A DNA stretch of 64,000 nucleotides, from the NCBI RefSeq assembly GCF_018687615.1, contig NZ_CP061299.1:744001-808000 (forward strand), in the 5' to 3' direction. The DNA comes from Polynucleobacter sp. MWH-CaK5. Lineage in GTDB: Bacteria; Pseudomonadota; Gammaproteobacteria; Burkholderiales; Burkholderiaceae. Shown here one piece after another: positions 1-8,217 of the stretch. A program made the translations under genes and the position numbers. The stretch's first letter is position 1. Each line of letters begins with the position of its first letter. The notes below the pieces were generated by a model, which saw only the letters and a program-made list of their open reading frames with translations, was not told the origin of the DNA and ran no database searches.

Positions 1-1160
1 ATCAGTTTACGTAGAACCCAGATCTTCTGAAGAATTTCAGGCTTAATCAATAGCTCTTCACGACGAGTGCCTGACTTATTCAAGTTGATCGCTGGGTAAA
101 CGCGGCGCTCTGCAAGACGGCGTTCCAAATGAACTTCCATGTTGCCAGTACCTTTGAACTCCTCGTAAATCAAGTCGTCCATACGGCTGCCTGTTTCAAT
201 CAAGGCTGTTGCAATGATTGTCAAAGAACCACCTTCTTCAATATTTCTGGCTGCACCAAAGAAACGCTTCGGTCTTTGTAGAGCATTCGCATCCACACCG
301 CCCGATAAAACCTTACCTGATGAAGGCACAACCGTGTTGTAAGCGCGGGCCAAACGAGTGATTGAGTCCAACAAGATGATCACATCACGTTTCATTTCAA
401 CCAAGCGCTTGGCTTTTTCAATCACCATTTCTGCTACTTGTACGTGGCGCACAGCTGGCTCATCAAACGTTGAGGCAACAACCTCACCTTTAACAGAGCG
501 TTGCATCTCAGTCACTTCTTCTGGACGCTCGTCGACCAATAAAACAATCAACACTGCATCAGGGTGATTGGCTGAAATAGCGTGAGCAATGTGCTGCATC
601 ATCACTGTCTTACCAGACTTAGGTGATGCTACTAATAGGGCGCGTTGACCAAAACCAATCGGTGAAATCATGTCAATGATTCGACCAGTTAGATTCTCTT
701 CAGCCTTGATGTCGCGCTCAAGAAGCATCGGACGATCTGGGTGAAGAGGGGTTAAGTTTTCGAACATGATGCGGTTCTTAAGCGCCTCAGGAACAATGCC
801 ATTGATCTTGTCTACTTTGACCAAAGCAAAGTAACGTTCACCTTCCTTGGGTGTTCTAACTTCACCCTCTACAGCATCACCGGTATGTAAGTTAAAGCGG
901 CGAATCTGTGCTGGAGAGATATAAATGTCATCTGTAGAAGCCATGTAAGAGGCTTCAGGAGAGCGTAGGAAGCCAAAACCATCAGGCAGAACCTCTAAAA
1001 CGCCATCACCGAAGATGGTTTCGCCACCTTTGGCACGTTTTTTAAGAATTGCAAACATCAACTCCTGCTTGCGCATGCGTTGGGTATTTTCAATTTCTAG
1101 GCCAGTGGCCATTTCAAGAAGGGCAGATACGTGTAGTGCTTTAAGTTCGGTGAGATGCAT
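1..1160 (-). CDS. rho: Transcription termination factor Rho (3' end cut by window edge)
   Basis: Hexameric RNA-dependent ATPase/translocase that ends transcription at Rho-dependent sites. About 386 residues are visible; Rho is usually near 420, so only the C-terminal tail lies outside the window. The N-terminus has the typical MHLTELK start and helical domain, followed by the RNA-binding fold with GFGFLRS at about 61-67. The Walker A motif SPKSGKT is at 179-185 and the Walker B region reads VILLLDS. The start is the ATG at 1160-1158. No clear Shine-Dalgarno sequence precedes it; an AGGCT/AGCCT inverted repeat sits just upstream (1173-1184). The gene follows trxA on the same strand, a widely conserved order. 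Identity is certain. Confidence 0.97.
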   Translation of the reverse strand, partial: MHLTELKALHVSALLEMATGLEIENTQRMRKQELMFAILKKRAKGGETIFGDGVLEVLPDGFGFLRSPEASYMASTDDIYISPAQIRRFNLHTGDAVEGEVRTPKEGERYFALVKVDKINGIVPEALKNRIMFENLTPLHPDRPMLLERDIKAEENLTGRIIDMISPIGFGQRALLVASPKSGKTVMMQHIAHAISANHPDAVLIVLLVDERPEEVTEMQRSVKGEVVASTFDEPAVRHVQVAEMVIEKAKRLVEMKRDVIILLDSITRLARAYNTVVPSSGKVLSGGVDANALQRPKRFFGAARNIEEGGSLTIIATALIETGSRMDDLIYEEFKGTGNMEVHLERRLAERRVYPAINLNKSGTRREELLIKPEILQKIWVLRKL

Positions 1161-1262
1161 GTGTGTGGAGTTAGGCTAAAGCCTCAAAGAAAGAACAAGA
1201 TTTTGGAATGTTTGATTAGAACAGGACGTTCTATCAGCTGTTGGGGGAATTCTACACCCTAA

Positions 1263-1291
1263 ATTAAAAAAAGAGCAAATAAAGTGGTCAA
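1263..1291 (-). promoter_or_regulatory. Candidate sigma-70 promoter of rho
   Basis: On the minus strand, a TTGACC -35 box (1291-1286), a 17-base spacer and a TTTAAT -10 box (1268-1263) match the sigma-70 consensus at 5 of 6 positions each. Transcription would start near 1256 and give a leader of about 95 bases before the rho ATG. That leader contains the inverted repeats TAGAAC-N5-GTTCTA (1217-1233) and AGGCT-AA-AGCCT (1173-1184). Read by eye only. Confidence 0.55.
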
Positions 1292-1298
1292 GCAGGAT

Positions 1299-1323
1299 GA
1301 GGAGCTCTTTAGGTGAGCTCCTC
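1299..1323 (-). terminator. 9-bp hairpin downstream of trxA, possible transcript end
   Basis: GAGGAGCTC (1299-1307) and GAGCTCCTC (1315-1323) are perfect inverted repeats around a 7-base loop, 12 bases past the trxA stop. No T-tract follows directly in the trxA direction; a run of seven Ts comes about 26 bases later. It may therefore be an RNA 3'-end stabiliser or part of a Rho-dependent end rather than a classic intrinsic terminator. Confidence 0.45.
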
Positions 1324-1335
1324 AGATATCAATAT

Positions 1336-1662
1336 TTAGATATGGCTATCCAAAAATGCAGTCAACTGAGACTTAGACAAAGCGCCAACCTTTTGAGCAG
1401 CTACTGTGCCATTTTTGAACAAAATCAAAGTTGGGATACCGCGGATACCAAATTGAGCTGGAATACCTTGGTTTTCATCAACGTTCATTTTTGCAATTTG
1501 TACCTTGTCGCCATACTCTTTGGCAACTTCCTCAAGGATTGGGCCAATCATTTTGCAAGGACCGCACCATTCAGCCCAGAAGTCGAGCAAAACGGGTTTA
1601 TCAGATTTCATCACATCTTGATCAAAAGATGCATCACTCACGTATTTAATTGCGTCACTCAT
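1336..1662 (-). CDS. trxA: Thioredoxin 1
   Basis: Small cytoplasmic dithiol redox protein that reduces ribonucleotide reductase, peroxiredoxins and other targets. The 108 residues match the standard thioredoxin length. The active site WCGPC is at residues 32-36, and the cis-proline loop IRGIPTL follows near residue 75. The start has a good upstream context (AAAGGACTCTT then ATG on the minus strand). It sits upstream of rho on the same strand, with a 9-bp hairpin and a separate promoter between them, so the two are probably only partly co-transcribed. The AT-rich gap 1663-1765 separates it from divergent addB and must hold promoters for both. Confidence 0.97.
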   Translation of the reverse strand: MSDAIKYVSDASFDQDVMKSDKPVLLDFWAEWCGPCKMIGPILEEVAKEYGDKVQIAKMNVDENQGIPAQFGIRGIPTLILFKNGTVAAQKVGALSKSQLTAFLDSHI

Positions 1663-1765
1663 AAGAGTCCTTTGGTATTAATTGTTTTAATTATGATTGG
1701 TTGTAAATCTCATTTTTTGATAATTCACCAATAACAAGCAATATATTATCAATAAGTGCTTCTTT

Positions 1766-4594
1766 GTGCATACTTCTACTTCAATGCCTTATTTCAAACA
1801 CCACCTTTTAACCCCAGATGACCAGGTATTAAATACCTTGGCTGATCTCGTTTGGACGGTGACCAAGGAAGAGCAGCGCAGTCCATTGGTGATTTTGAGT
1901 ACATCAGGCCCTGCATACAGCTTAAGACAGGCTCTTGAAAAGCGTCGACCATCTGCATTGCCTTCAAATTTGGTGTTTTTGCCTAGAGTGCTCGGTCTGG
2001 CTCAATGGTTAAAGGAAACCCCTGGTTTAAAAGCAGAAGGTGTTCAGAAAACTGATTTAGAGCGTTGGTATGAGGTGTATCGAGCTTTAAGCGATAGACC
2101 GCAGTTAAGTTCTTTGCTAATGGATAGTTCCGATGCCTCTAAATGGTCATTAGCTAAGAAAGTCATTGAGGTCTGTGATTTGCTATCAGACGCTACCTTG
2201 AGTGTTTTTGATGAAGTGCTTGAGTCTGCTTTGAGTCATGCCATTGCAGAGGTATATCAAGGAGCCTCTAAACAGATTGTTGAAGTTGAAGCGCGCATCG
2301 TATTGGCGTTTTGGGAGAATCTGAGTAGTGCACAAGATCCTGTGGTGAGGCAGCGGCGAGCCATGGGCTTGAGAATTGCTCAAATCAAGCAAGTAATGAG
2401 TGATCCTCAACATACTCTTAATGACTCTCCGCTTATCTTTATTCAAACTGCACAAGCCAGCCCTGGTTTTGAAAAAGCAATTGAGCAAGTTTGGCAAGCT
2501 CATGCATCAGTAACAGCGTTCCACCATTGTTCGCTGGATTATTCAAATGTGGCACTTTGGCCAGAGTGCTTAACTGGTGTAGATGATCCAAAAGCAGTGA
2601 TTCAAAAGAATCGCGATGGCTTTTTTGATGCAGACCAGCAGGCCTCCCAACGTGATCGCCGCATTTTCAAGGCTCAGGGTTTTGAGGATGCTGCTTGGCA
2701 GGGCGCCGGCGCGATAGAGAAATTATTACAAGATGGACATCAGCACATTGCATTGATAGCGCAGGATCGTTTGGTCGCTCGTCGTATGAGGGCGTTACTG
2801 GCAAGATTTGGTGATGGTTTATCAGTGCATGATGAAACTGGTTGGAAGCTATCAACCACCAGAGCTGCTGCATCTGTGATGTCTTGGATGGATGTGGTTC
2901 GTCATCCACCTGGTCCTTCTTCTGTTGAGTTAATGGATTTTCTGAAAAATCCTTACATCGATTGGTCGGTGTTTGGAATTGTTCATGATCAAGCTTCTGA
3001 TTGCTTGAGCTTCCTAGAGCAACGCTTGATTGAAGCAGATGTCAGAGGATCTTGGTCTGGTTTCATCTTGGCTCTAGATTCTGATAACGATGAAACAAAT
3101 ACTTTGGTCAGCATCATTCGCAAGCTTAAAAGCCAAAGCAACCGCTGGCAATCTGCATCTAACTCTTGCCTTGCTTGGTTAGATCTCCTTGAACAAGATT
3201 TACTTGATTTAGGCATGTCTGCGGCACTATCTCAAGACATTGCGGGTCAGCAGCTATTGGCGTCGCTATCTCCGATGAGGCTTTTGAATCAACATCCCAT
3301 GAAGCAGGTGGAGTGGTTGTCTTTGTTAAGTTCGATGCTGGAAGATGCCAGTTATATTGAAAGCAATCCGCGGCAGAGTGCCAGCGTCACCATCTTGCCG
3401 CTCAGTGCTACACGTTTGAGACGATTTGATGCTTGGGTCATGGTGGGGTGCGATGACACTCAGTTGCCATCACTATCAGACAGTCCGATGTTTTTATCGG
3501 CACAACTCAAAAAATTATTGGGCTGTAAAACTCAAGAAGCTGAATTCATTCAGCAAGCGATGGATTTATCTCAGCTGATGATGTCTCATCAACACTGGCG
3601 AATGATTTGGCAGTCGGTGGGCGCCACTGGCGAACCAAGGCAGCCATCGCCATGGCTGCAAAGACTCTATGTCAATCATGCGGAGCTATTAAAAGACAAG
3701 CTTGAGGTGCTGCCTACAGCCTATGAGGCAAAGCCCATCAGCCAACCAAAACCAAGTTTGCCTAATAACTTTATCAAGCCAGCAAGCATCAGCCCAAGCG
3801 CTTATCGAGCTTTAAGAGAATGTCCTTATCGTTATTACGTGACCAGATTGTTGGGACTCAGAGAGCGGAGTGGCTTGGATGCCGAAGTTGATTTGAGTTT
3901 GGTGGGGAAAACACTTCATGCTGCTTTGTATGATTTTTATCATGGCTTAAAAACTCAAGTACTTGAAACAGACAACATTTACGAGCGCACCAAATTATTA
4001 AAGCAACGTTTGTATGCCATCTCTCATAAACATTTCAAACCATTGCTTGAGGTGGATGGGCGATGGTTGGCTGCATGGATCGAGTGGGAGACTTTGATTC
4101 CATCATGGATTGATTGGCACATTCAACGTGAGCAATCTGGATGGTTGTTCCATGATGGTGAAAAGCAGGTTGGCTTTGATTTGCAGACTCGTTTTGGTGA
4201 AATACGTGTTTCAGGGTTTGTTGATCGTTTAGATATTCATCCGCAAAATGGCGTTGAAGTGATTGACTACAAATTCAGCAGTAAGAACTCAATCACCAAA
4301 AAGAAAAACAATCTCCAAGATGATCCTCAGTTGGTCATTTACGCTAAAGCAGTGAATGAACATGACATGGTGAATCTTCAACCCACAACCACCGCCTCAT
4401 GGATTTCTGTGAAGGAAGATGATGCGCGTGTTGAGGTTGACGATTTGCAAAGCGAAATGAAAGAACTTCCAGCGCAAATGATCGCTGATATTGAATCCCT
4501 TTGGGGAGGTTCTCCAATGGCGGCAAGCGCACCCGATAGTATTTGTCAGTATTGTCAGGCACGGGGCATTTGTCGCAAAGGAATGTGGTCATGA
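1766..4594 (+). CDS. addB: AddB-like subunit of double-strand-break repair helicase-nuclease
   Basis: A 942-residue protein of the AddB type, partner of AddA in RecBCD-like resection of DNA ends. The C-terminal third carries a PD-(D/E)XK nuclease core with D834-Y-K836 after the conserved GFVDRLD segment. Four cysteines fit the AddB iron-sulfur cluster: C686 (in RECPYRYY) and C927, C930 and C936 at the extreme C-terminus. The N-terminal helicase-like part has no recognisable GKT Walker A, so this half is probably not an ATPase, as in other proteobacterial AddB proteins. The start could instead be the ATG six codons later (1784). The stop overlaps the addA start by four bases (ATGA), so translation is probably coupled. 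Confidence 0.88.
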   Translation: MHTSTSMPYFKHHLLTPDDQVLNTLADLVWTVTKEEQRSPLVILSTSGPAYSLRQALEKRRPSALPSNLVFLPRVLGLAQWLKETPGLKAEGVQKTDLERWYEVYRALSDRPQLSSLLMDSSDASKWSLAKKVIEVCDLLSDATLSVFDEVLESALSHAIAEVYQGASKQIVEVEARIVLAFWENLSSAQDPVVRQRRAMGLRIAQIKQVMSDPQHTLNDSPLIFIQTAQASPGFEKAIEQVWQAHASVTAFHHCSLDYSNVALWPECLTGVDDPKAVIQKNRDGFFDADQQASQRDRRIFKAQGFEDAAWQGAGAIEKLLQDGHQHIALIAQDRLVARRMRALLARFGDGLSVHDETGWKLSTTRAAASVMSWMDVVRHPPGPSSVELMDFLKNPYIDWSVFGIVHDQASDCLSFLEQRLIEADVRGSWSGFILALDSDNDETNTLVSIIRKLKSQSNRWQSASNSCLAWLDLLEQDLLDLGMSAALSQDIAGQQLLASLSPMRLLNQHPMKQVEWLSLLSSMLEDASYIESNPRQSASVTILPLSATRLRRFDAWVMVGCDDTQLPSLSDSPMFLSAQLKKLLGCKTQEAEFIQQAMDLSQLMMSHQHWRMIWQSVGATGEPRQPSPWLQRLYVNHAELLKDKLEVLPTAYEAKPISQPKPSLPNNFIKPASISPSAYRALRECPYRYYVTRLLGLRERSGLDAEVDLSLVGKTLHAALYDFYHGLKTQVLETDNIYERTKLLKQRLYAISHKHFKPLLEVDGRWLAAWIEWETLIPSWIDWHIQREQSGWLFHDGEKQVGFDLQTRFGEIRVSGFVDRLDIHPQNGVEVIDYKFSSKNSITKKKNNLQDDPQLVIYAKAVNEHDMVNLQPTTTASWISVKEDDARVEVDDLQSEMKELPAQMIADIESLWGGSPMAASAPDSICQYCQARGICRKGMWS

Positions 4595-7500
4595 TTGATC
4601 AACTGATCCTTGATTCATGCGATCCCGATCAATCGGTGGTGGTCGAAGCTTGCGCTGGTAGTGGCAAAACATGGCTGCTGGTATCGCGCATCATTCGATT
4701 ATTGCTGGCTGGCGCAAAGCCCAGTGAAATTCTTGCCATCACATTCACTCGTAAAGCAGCTCAAGAAATGCGTGGGCGTTTGGACCAGGTTCTTTTGCAG
4801 TTTGCTAATTGCCCAGAAGAAGAGCTCATTGGGGAGCTATTAGCTCGCGGATTATCGGCAGAAAAAGCCAGATTGGCCATGCCTAAAGCCAGAGTATTGT
4901 TTGAAGAAGTTTTATCAGACCCTCGTCCTTTGAATGTTGAAACTTTCCATGGTTGGTTCAGTAGTCTTTTGCGTGGCTCACCCCTTGGTTCTGGAGTTCC
5001 TCAGGGTTTGAAACTTCGAGACGATTTCAAAAGACTACAAGACGAGTGTTTAGAGGATTGGTGGACAAATTTGCCATCAAACAGCAACACCGCTGTGCGT
5101 GCTGCTTATGAGCTTCTTGTGAAAGAACTAAAAGCCAATAATGCCAATGACCTCTTGATTGGCTCAAAAGGTTTTTTAACTGTTAAAGCAGAGTGGTGGA
5201 GTTATCTAGAGGATTGTAAAAAGCAGGGCGCGAATCCAATGCAAGCCATCAGTGATCGCTCTGATTGGTTGGCAATTCAAGATCCACTCAAAGTCATGTT
5301 GGATGATTCTCAAGCATTGATGAATTTGATGAGCTTGGCCAGCCACTTAAAAAATGGTGGATCGAATGATCAAAAGTATGCCAATGCAATTGATGATGCG
5401 CTTAAGAAACAAGCTCATGGTTTTTCAGCAGACGATGTGGCTGCGGCTTTAAGACCGGCTTTCTTGACTGCTGAATTTGAACCTCTGGCTAAGTTGTTGG
5501 CGTCTGAGGCTGTAAAAAAATCTCTCAAGCAACTGAGTGATGCTCAAAACATAGAACAGCAAATCAATAACACCCGGCAGACCTGGGCGCAAGCCATGTA
5601 CGACCATTATTGCTGGGAGGCTGATCACCGGGCTCACCGAATTCATCAAGCGTGGATCACCATCGGTGTGGACATGTTGAGACACTATCAGGCAAAAAAA
5701 GAAATCATGCGGGTTCAGGACTTCTCTGATCTGGAGGCTTACACCGCAAAATTAATGCTCAAATCAGATGTGGCTAATTATTTGCAAGCCAGACTCGACG
5801 CCAAGTACAAACATTTGCTCGTCGATGAGTTTCAAGACACCAATCCATTGCAGTGGCAGATTCTCCTGTCTTGGTTAAATGCCTATGGTGAAGAAGAGAA
5901 CAGGCCATCCATCTTTTTGGTCGGAGATCCTAAGCAATCAATCTATCGTTTTAGACGAGCAGACGTTCGTTTATTCGGTGAGGCTAAAAATTACTTGCAT
6001 AAACAGTTCAAGGCCAAGATCCATTCTTTTAATAAGACCCGACGCAATAGTTCGGCAGTGATCAAGGCAGTGAATAATGTTTTTGCTTTGTCGGATGTGC
6101 CAAAGAATTATCCATTTCAATCTCAAGAGCGAAATCCTGGCGCGAAAGATAGTTATGGCCCAGGTGAAGTCTGGCGCTTACCTTTGATTGGTTCGCAAGA
6201 AATCAATCAACATCAATCAAGAAATGCTCTTGAACATCCGTTTATTGATGTTGCCAAACAAACAAAAGCGCAGCAAAGTTTTGATGAAGCTTTGCAGGTG
6301 GCTCAGTTAATTCAAGAAATCAAAAAACAGAAAAGTGCTAATTGGGGAGACTTTTTGATTTTGCTGAGATCAAGGACTCATCTCGCGCAAATTGAAAGAG
6401 CCTTTAGGGCGATGGGTATCCCATGCGATAGCCCAAGGCAAGGGGGATTGTTGCGAACCCTTGAAGCTGAAGACATGGTGGCCTTGTTATCTGTTTTGAT
6501 CACGCCTGGCGATGATCTGGCGCTGGCCCAAGTGTTGCGTTCTCCCATCTATGGATTGACTGATGAAGAGCTATTGGCTTTGTTGACAGCTAAGCAATCT
6601 CAAGAGATTCATTCTTTATGGCAATTGATTTCATCTCCTGAGAATCCAAAGCATCAGATTTATTTAGATATCTCAGCTTGGGCTGAGTTGTCTAAAAAAC
6701 TGCCTGTTCATGATTTACTCGACCATATTTATGCTGAGGGACAAATTCGTTTGCGTTATGCAAGCTCCGCACCAAACTTGCAGCGCGATCAAGTGCTATC
6801 AAACTTAGATGCATTCTTATCTCTGGCACTCAACCTGGATGGTGGACGTTACCCAAGTTTGTCTAGATTCATCAATGAGTTGAAAAAAATCAAACGTGGT
6901 GCTGAGGAAGAAAGTCCGGATGAAGGCGAATCATCAGGCGAAGATGATGTTGATGAAGAATCTGAGATATCTGAGAAGCGCGTCAGAATTCTGACCATTC
7001 ATGCTGCCAAGGGTCTCGAATCTCGCTTTGTCTTCTTGATGAACACCAACACAAATAAGTCTGGCAAAGATAATGTGGGTGTCTTGATGAACTGGTTGCC
7101 GGGCAGTGATGCGCCTGATCATATTTCCCCAACATTTTCCGCAAAGCCCAAAGATCCAGCCCGTGAATCTTTGAGAGAGCAAGAAGATCAAATTGCTCAA
7201 ATCGAAAATTGGAACCTTCTCTATGTTGCTTTGACTAGAGCAAAAGAGGCTGTGTATATATCTGGAGCTGCGAATAAAGGCGATCCAAAGGGTGATGCCG
7301 CAATTGCCAAAAATAGTTGGTATGACCGCTTAGCAAGAGCTGGGGTTGATCTGATGCCTGATTCGTTAGAGTCAGAAATTAATCTTCTTGATCAAAAAAT
7401 AAGTCCGGTAACTGCTAACATCAATCACTCTTTTGAGTCATTTCAGTCCTTTGCTGATTTCAATGTTTCTTGGCGCGGCGAAGCCAATAGAAGTATCCGT

Positions 7501-8004
7501 TTTGATGAAGAGTTGGTCAGCGTTGATCAGCAACGCATGATTGATTTAGGTGTGGCTTTCCATGCTGTGATGGAACATGTCATGCGGACTGGCATTCGCA
7601 ATTCATCAGAAATGCCAAGTGCAGAAGAAATCACTGCTTGGCTCAATATCAGCGCCGAGTTGGCAATGAAGGCAAGGCACTGTGCTTTGAATGTTCTGAA
7701 TTCAACTAAAACCAAGAACTTTTTCTTTAATCCAGCAATTCAAGCTTCATGGGAGGAGTTGGATGTTGCTGACTCAAATGGAAGATTGCTGAGGATTGAC
7801 CGACTGATTGAGTTACCTGACCAGTTGATTATTTTGGATTACAAACTTTCTATTCCAGACCCCGCAAGCGAGCTATTCACTCAATACGATGCTCAGATGA
7901 GTACTTATAGAAAGTGTGTGGCTGGTTTGAGGTCGGATAAGTCTATAAAAACTTATTTATTGGGCGCAAACGGAGATGTTTTAGAGATGGGTTCTGCTAA
8001 ATGA
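4591..8004 (+). CDS. addA: AddA-like UvrD-family helicase/nuclease subunit
   Basis: SF1 3'-5' DNA helicase with a C-terminal nuclease, partner of AddB. I choose the ATG at 4591 (1137 residues) over an upstream in-frame GTG at 4543 because it makes an ATGA overlap with addB, follows an AAGGAA ribosome site, and begins right at the conserved N-terminus. Visible motifs are Walker A GSGKT (23-27), motif II DEFQDTNP, motif III GDPKQSIYRFR, motif V TIHAAKGLE, motif VI LYVALTRAKE, and the nuclease core DYK near residue 1084. A strongly acidic insert (about 772-795, rich in E, D and S) sits just before motif V. Downstream, ffs converges on it. Confidence 0.9.
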   Translation: MIDQLILDSCDPDQSVVVEACAGSGKTWLLVSRIIRLLLAGAKPSEILAITFTRKAAQEMRGRLDQVLLQFANCPEEELIGELLARGLSAEKARLAMPKARVLFEEVLSDPRPLNVETFHGWFSSLLRGSPLGSGVPQGLKLRDDFKRLQDECLEDWWTNLPSNSNTAVRAAYELLVKELKANNANDLLIGSKGFLTVKAEWWSYLEDCKKQGANPMQAISDRSDWLAIQDPLKVMLDDSQALMNLMSLASHLKNGGSNDQKYANAIDDALKKQAHGFSADDVAAALRPAFLTAEFEPLAKLLASEAVKKSLKQLSDAQNIEQQINNTRQTWAQAMYDHYCWEADHRAHRIHQAWITIGVDMLRHYQAKKEIMRVQDFSDLEAYTAKLMLKSDVANYLQARLDAKYKHLLVDEFQDTNPLQWQILLSWLNAYGEEENRPSIFLVGDPKQSIYRFRRADVRLFGEAKNYLHKQFKAKIHSFNKTRRNSSAVIKAVNNVFALSDVPKNYPFQSQERNPGAKDSYGPGEVWRLPLIGSQEINQHQSRNALEHPFIDVAKQTKAQQSFDEALQVAQLIQEIKKQKSANWGDFLILLRSRTHLAQIERAFRAMGIPCDSPRQGGLLRTLEAEDMVALLSVLITPGDDLALAQVLRSPIYGLTDEELLALLTAKQSQEIHSLWQLISSPENPKHQIYLDISAWAELSKKLPVHDLLDHIYAEGQIRLRYASSAPNLQRDQVLSNLDAFLSLALNLDGGRYPSLSRFINELKKIKRGAEEESPDEGESSGEDDVDEESEISEKRVRILTIHAAKGLESRFVFLMNTNTNKSGKDNVGVLMNWLPGSDAPDHISPTFSAKPKDPARESLREQEDQIAQIENWNLLYVALTRAKEAVYISGAANKGDPKGDAAIAKNSWYDRLARAGVDLMPDSLESEINLLDQKISPVTANINHSFESFQSFADFNVSWRGEANRSIRFDEELVSVDQQRMIDLGVAFHAVMEHVMRTGIRNSSEMPSAEEITAWLNISAELAMKARHCALNVLNSTKTKNFFFNPAIQASWEELDVADSNGRLLRIDRLIELPDQLIILDYKLSIPDPASELFTQYDAQMSTYRKCVAGLRSDKSIKTYLLGANGDVLEMGSAK

Positions 8005-8053
8005 ACCAGGCAAATAGACAATCAATCGATTGGGAATTGTCAGAAAAACCCCT

Positions 8054-8075
8054 AAAAACCTTGATTAAACAAGTT
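8054..8075 (-). terminator. Weak candidate terminator of ffs
   Basis: Past the 3' end of the SRP RNA, the minus strand reads AACTTG, a TTTAAT loop, then CAAGGTT running into a run of Ts. This makes a roughly 6-bp stem with one bulged G, followed by TTTTT and a second TTTTT a few bases later. It is the only structure plus U-tract available between ffs and convergent addA. Confidence 0.4.
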
Positions 8076-8082
8076 AGTAGGT

Positions 8083-8179
8083 GGACGAGCCTGACCCTCG
8101 GCACTGGCAGTACTTGGCTTTGGCTGCTTCGTTCCCGACCTGACCAGGTTACCAAGCCACCATGCGAGGAGGCCCGTCC
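8083..8179 (-). ncRNA. ffs: Small (4.5S-type) signal recognition particle RNA
   Basis: RNA scaffold that binds Ffh for co-translational targeting of membrane proteins. On the minus strand the 97-base element has fully complementary ends (GGACGGGCCT at the 5' end against AGGCTCGTCC at the 3' end). It also carries the hallmark apical domain: GGTCAGGTC, then a GGAA-type loop region (GGGAAC), then GAAGCAGCCAA, the signature of bacterial SRP RNA that binds the Ffh M domain. Size and secondary structure fit the short proteobacterial form. It lies between addA (convergent) and dnaX (divergent). Confidence 0.93.
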
Positions 8180-8185
8180 TCTGAC

Positions 8186-8216
8186 ATTCTACTGCCTTCT
8201 ACTTGTAGAATGACAA
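8186..8216 (-). promoter_or_regulatory. Candidate ffs promoter overlapping the dnaX translation start region
   Basis: The minus strand shows TAGAAT (8191-8186) seven bases before the first base of the SRP RNA, and TTGTCA (8216-8211) 19 bases further upstream. The -35 box ends two bases before the dnaX ATG. The plus strand of the same stretch holds two nested inverted repeats: ATTCTAC...GTAGAAT (8186-8211) and TTCTAC-TT-GTAGAA (8197-8210). These could form alternative hairpins in the dnaX leader or bind a protein. Confidence 0.5.
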
Positions 8217-8217
8217 T

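Noticed and set aside
1297..1734. 145-codon plus-strand frame over trxA
   Set aside because: Antisense shadow of thioredoxin; the trxA product is clear, and this frame has no ribosome site or family likeness.
8001..8213. 70-codon open frame overlapping the addA stop (ATGA)
   Set aside because: It runs antisense through the whole SRP RNA gene, resembles no family, and the RNA explains the sequence.
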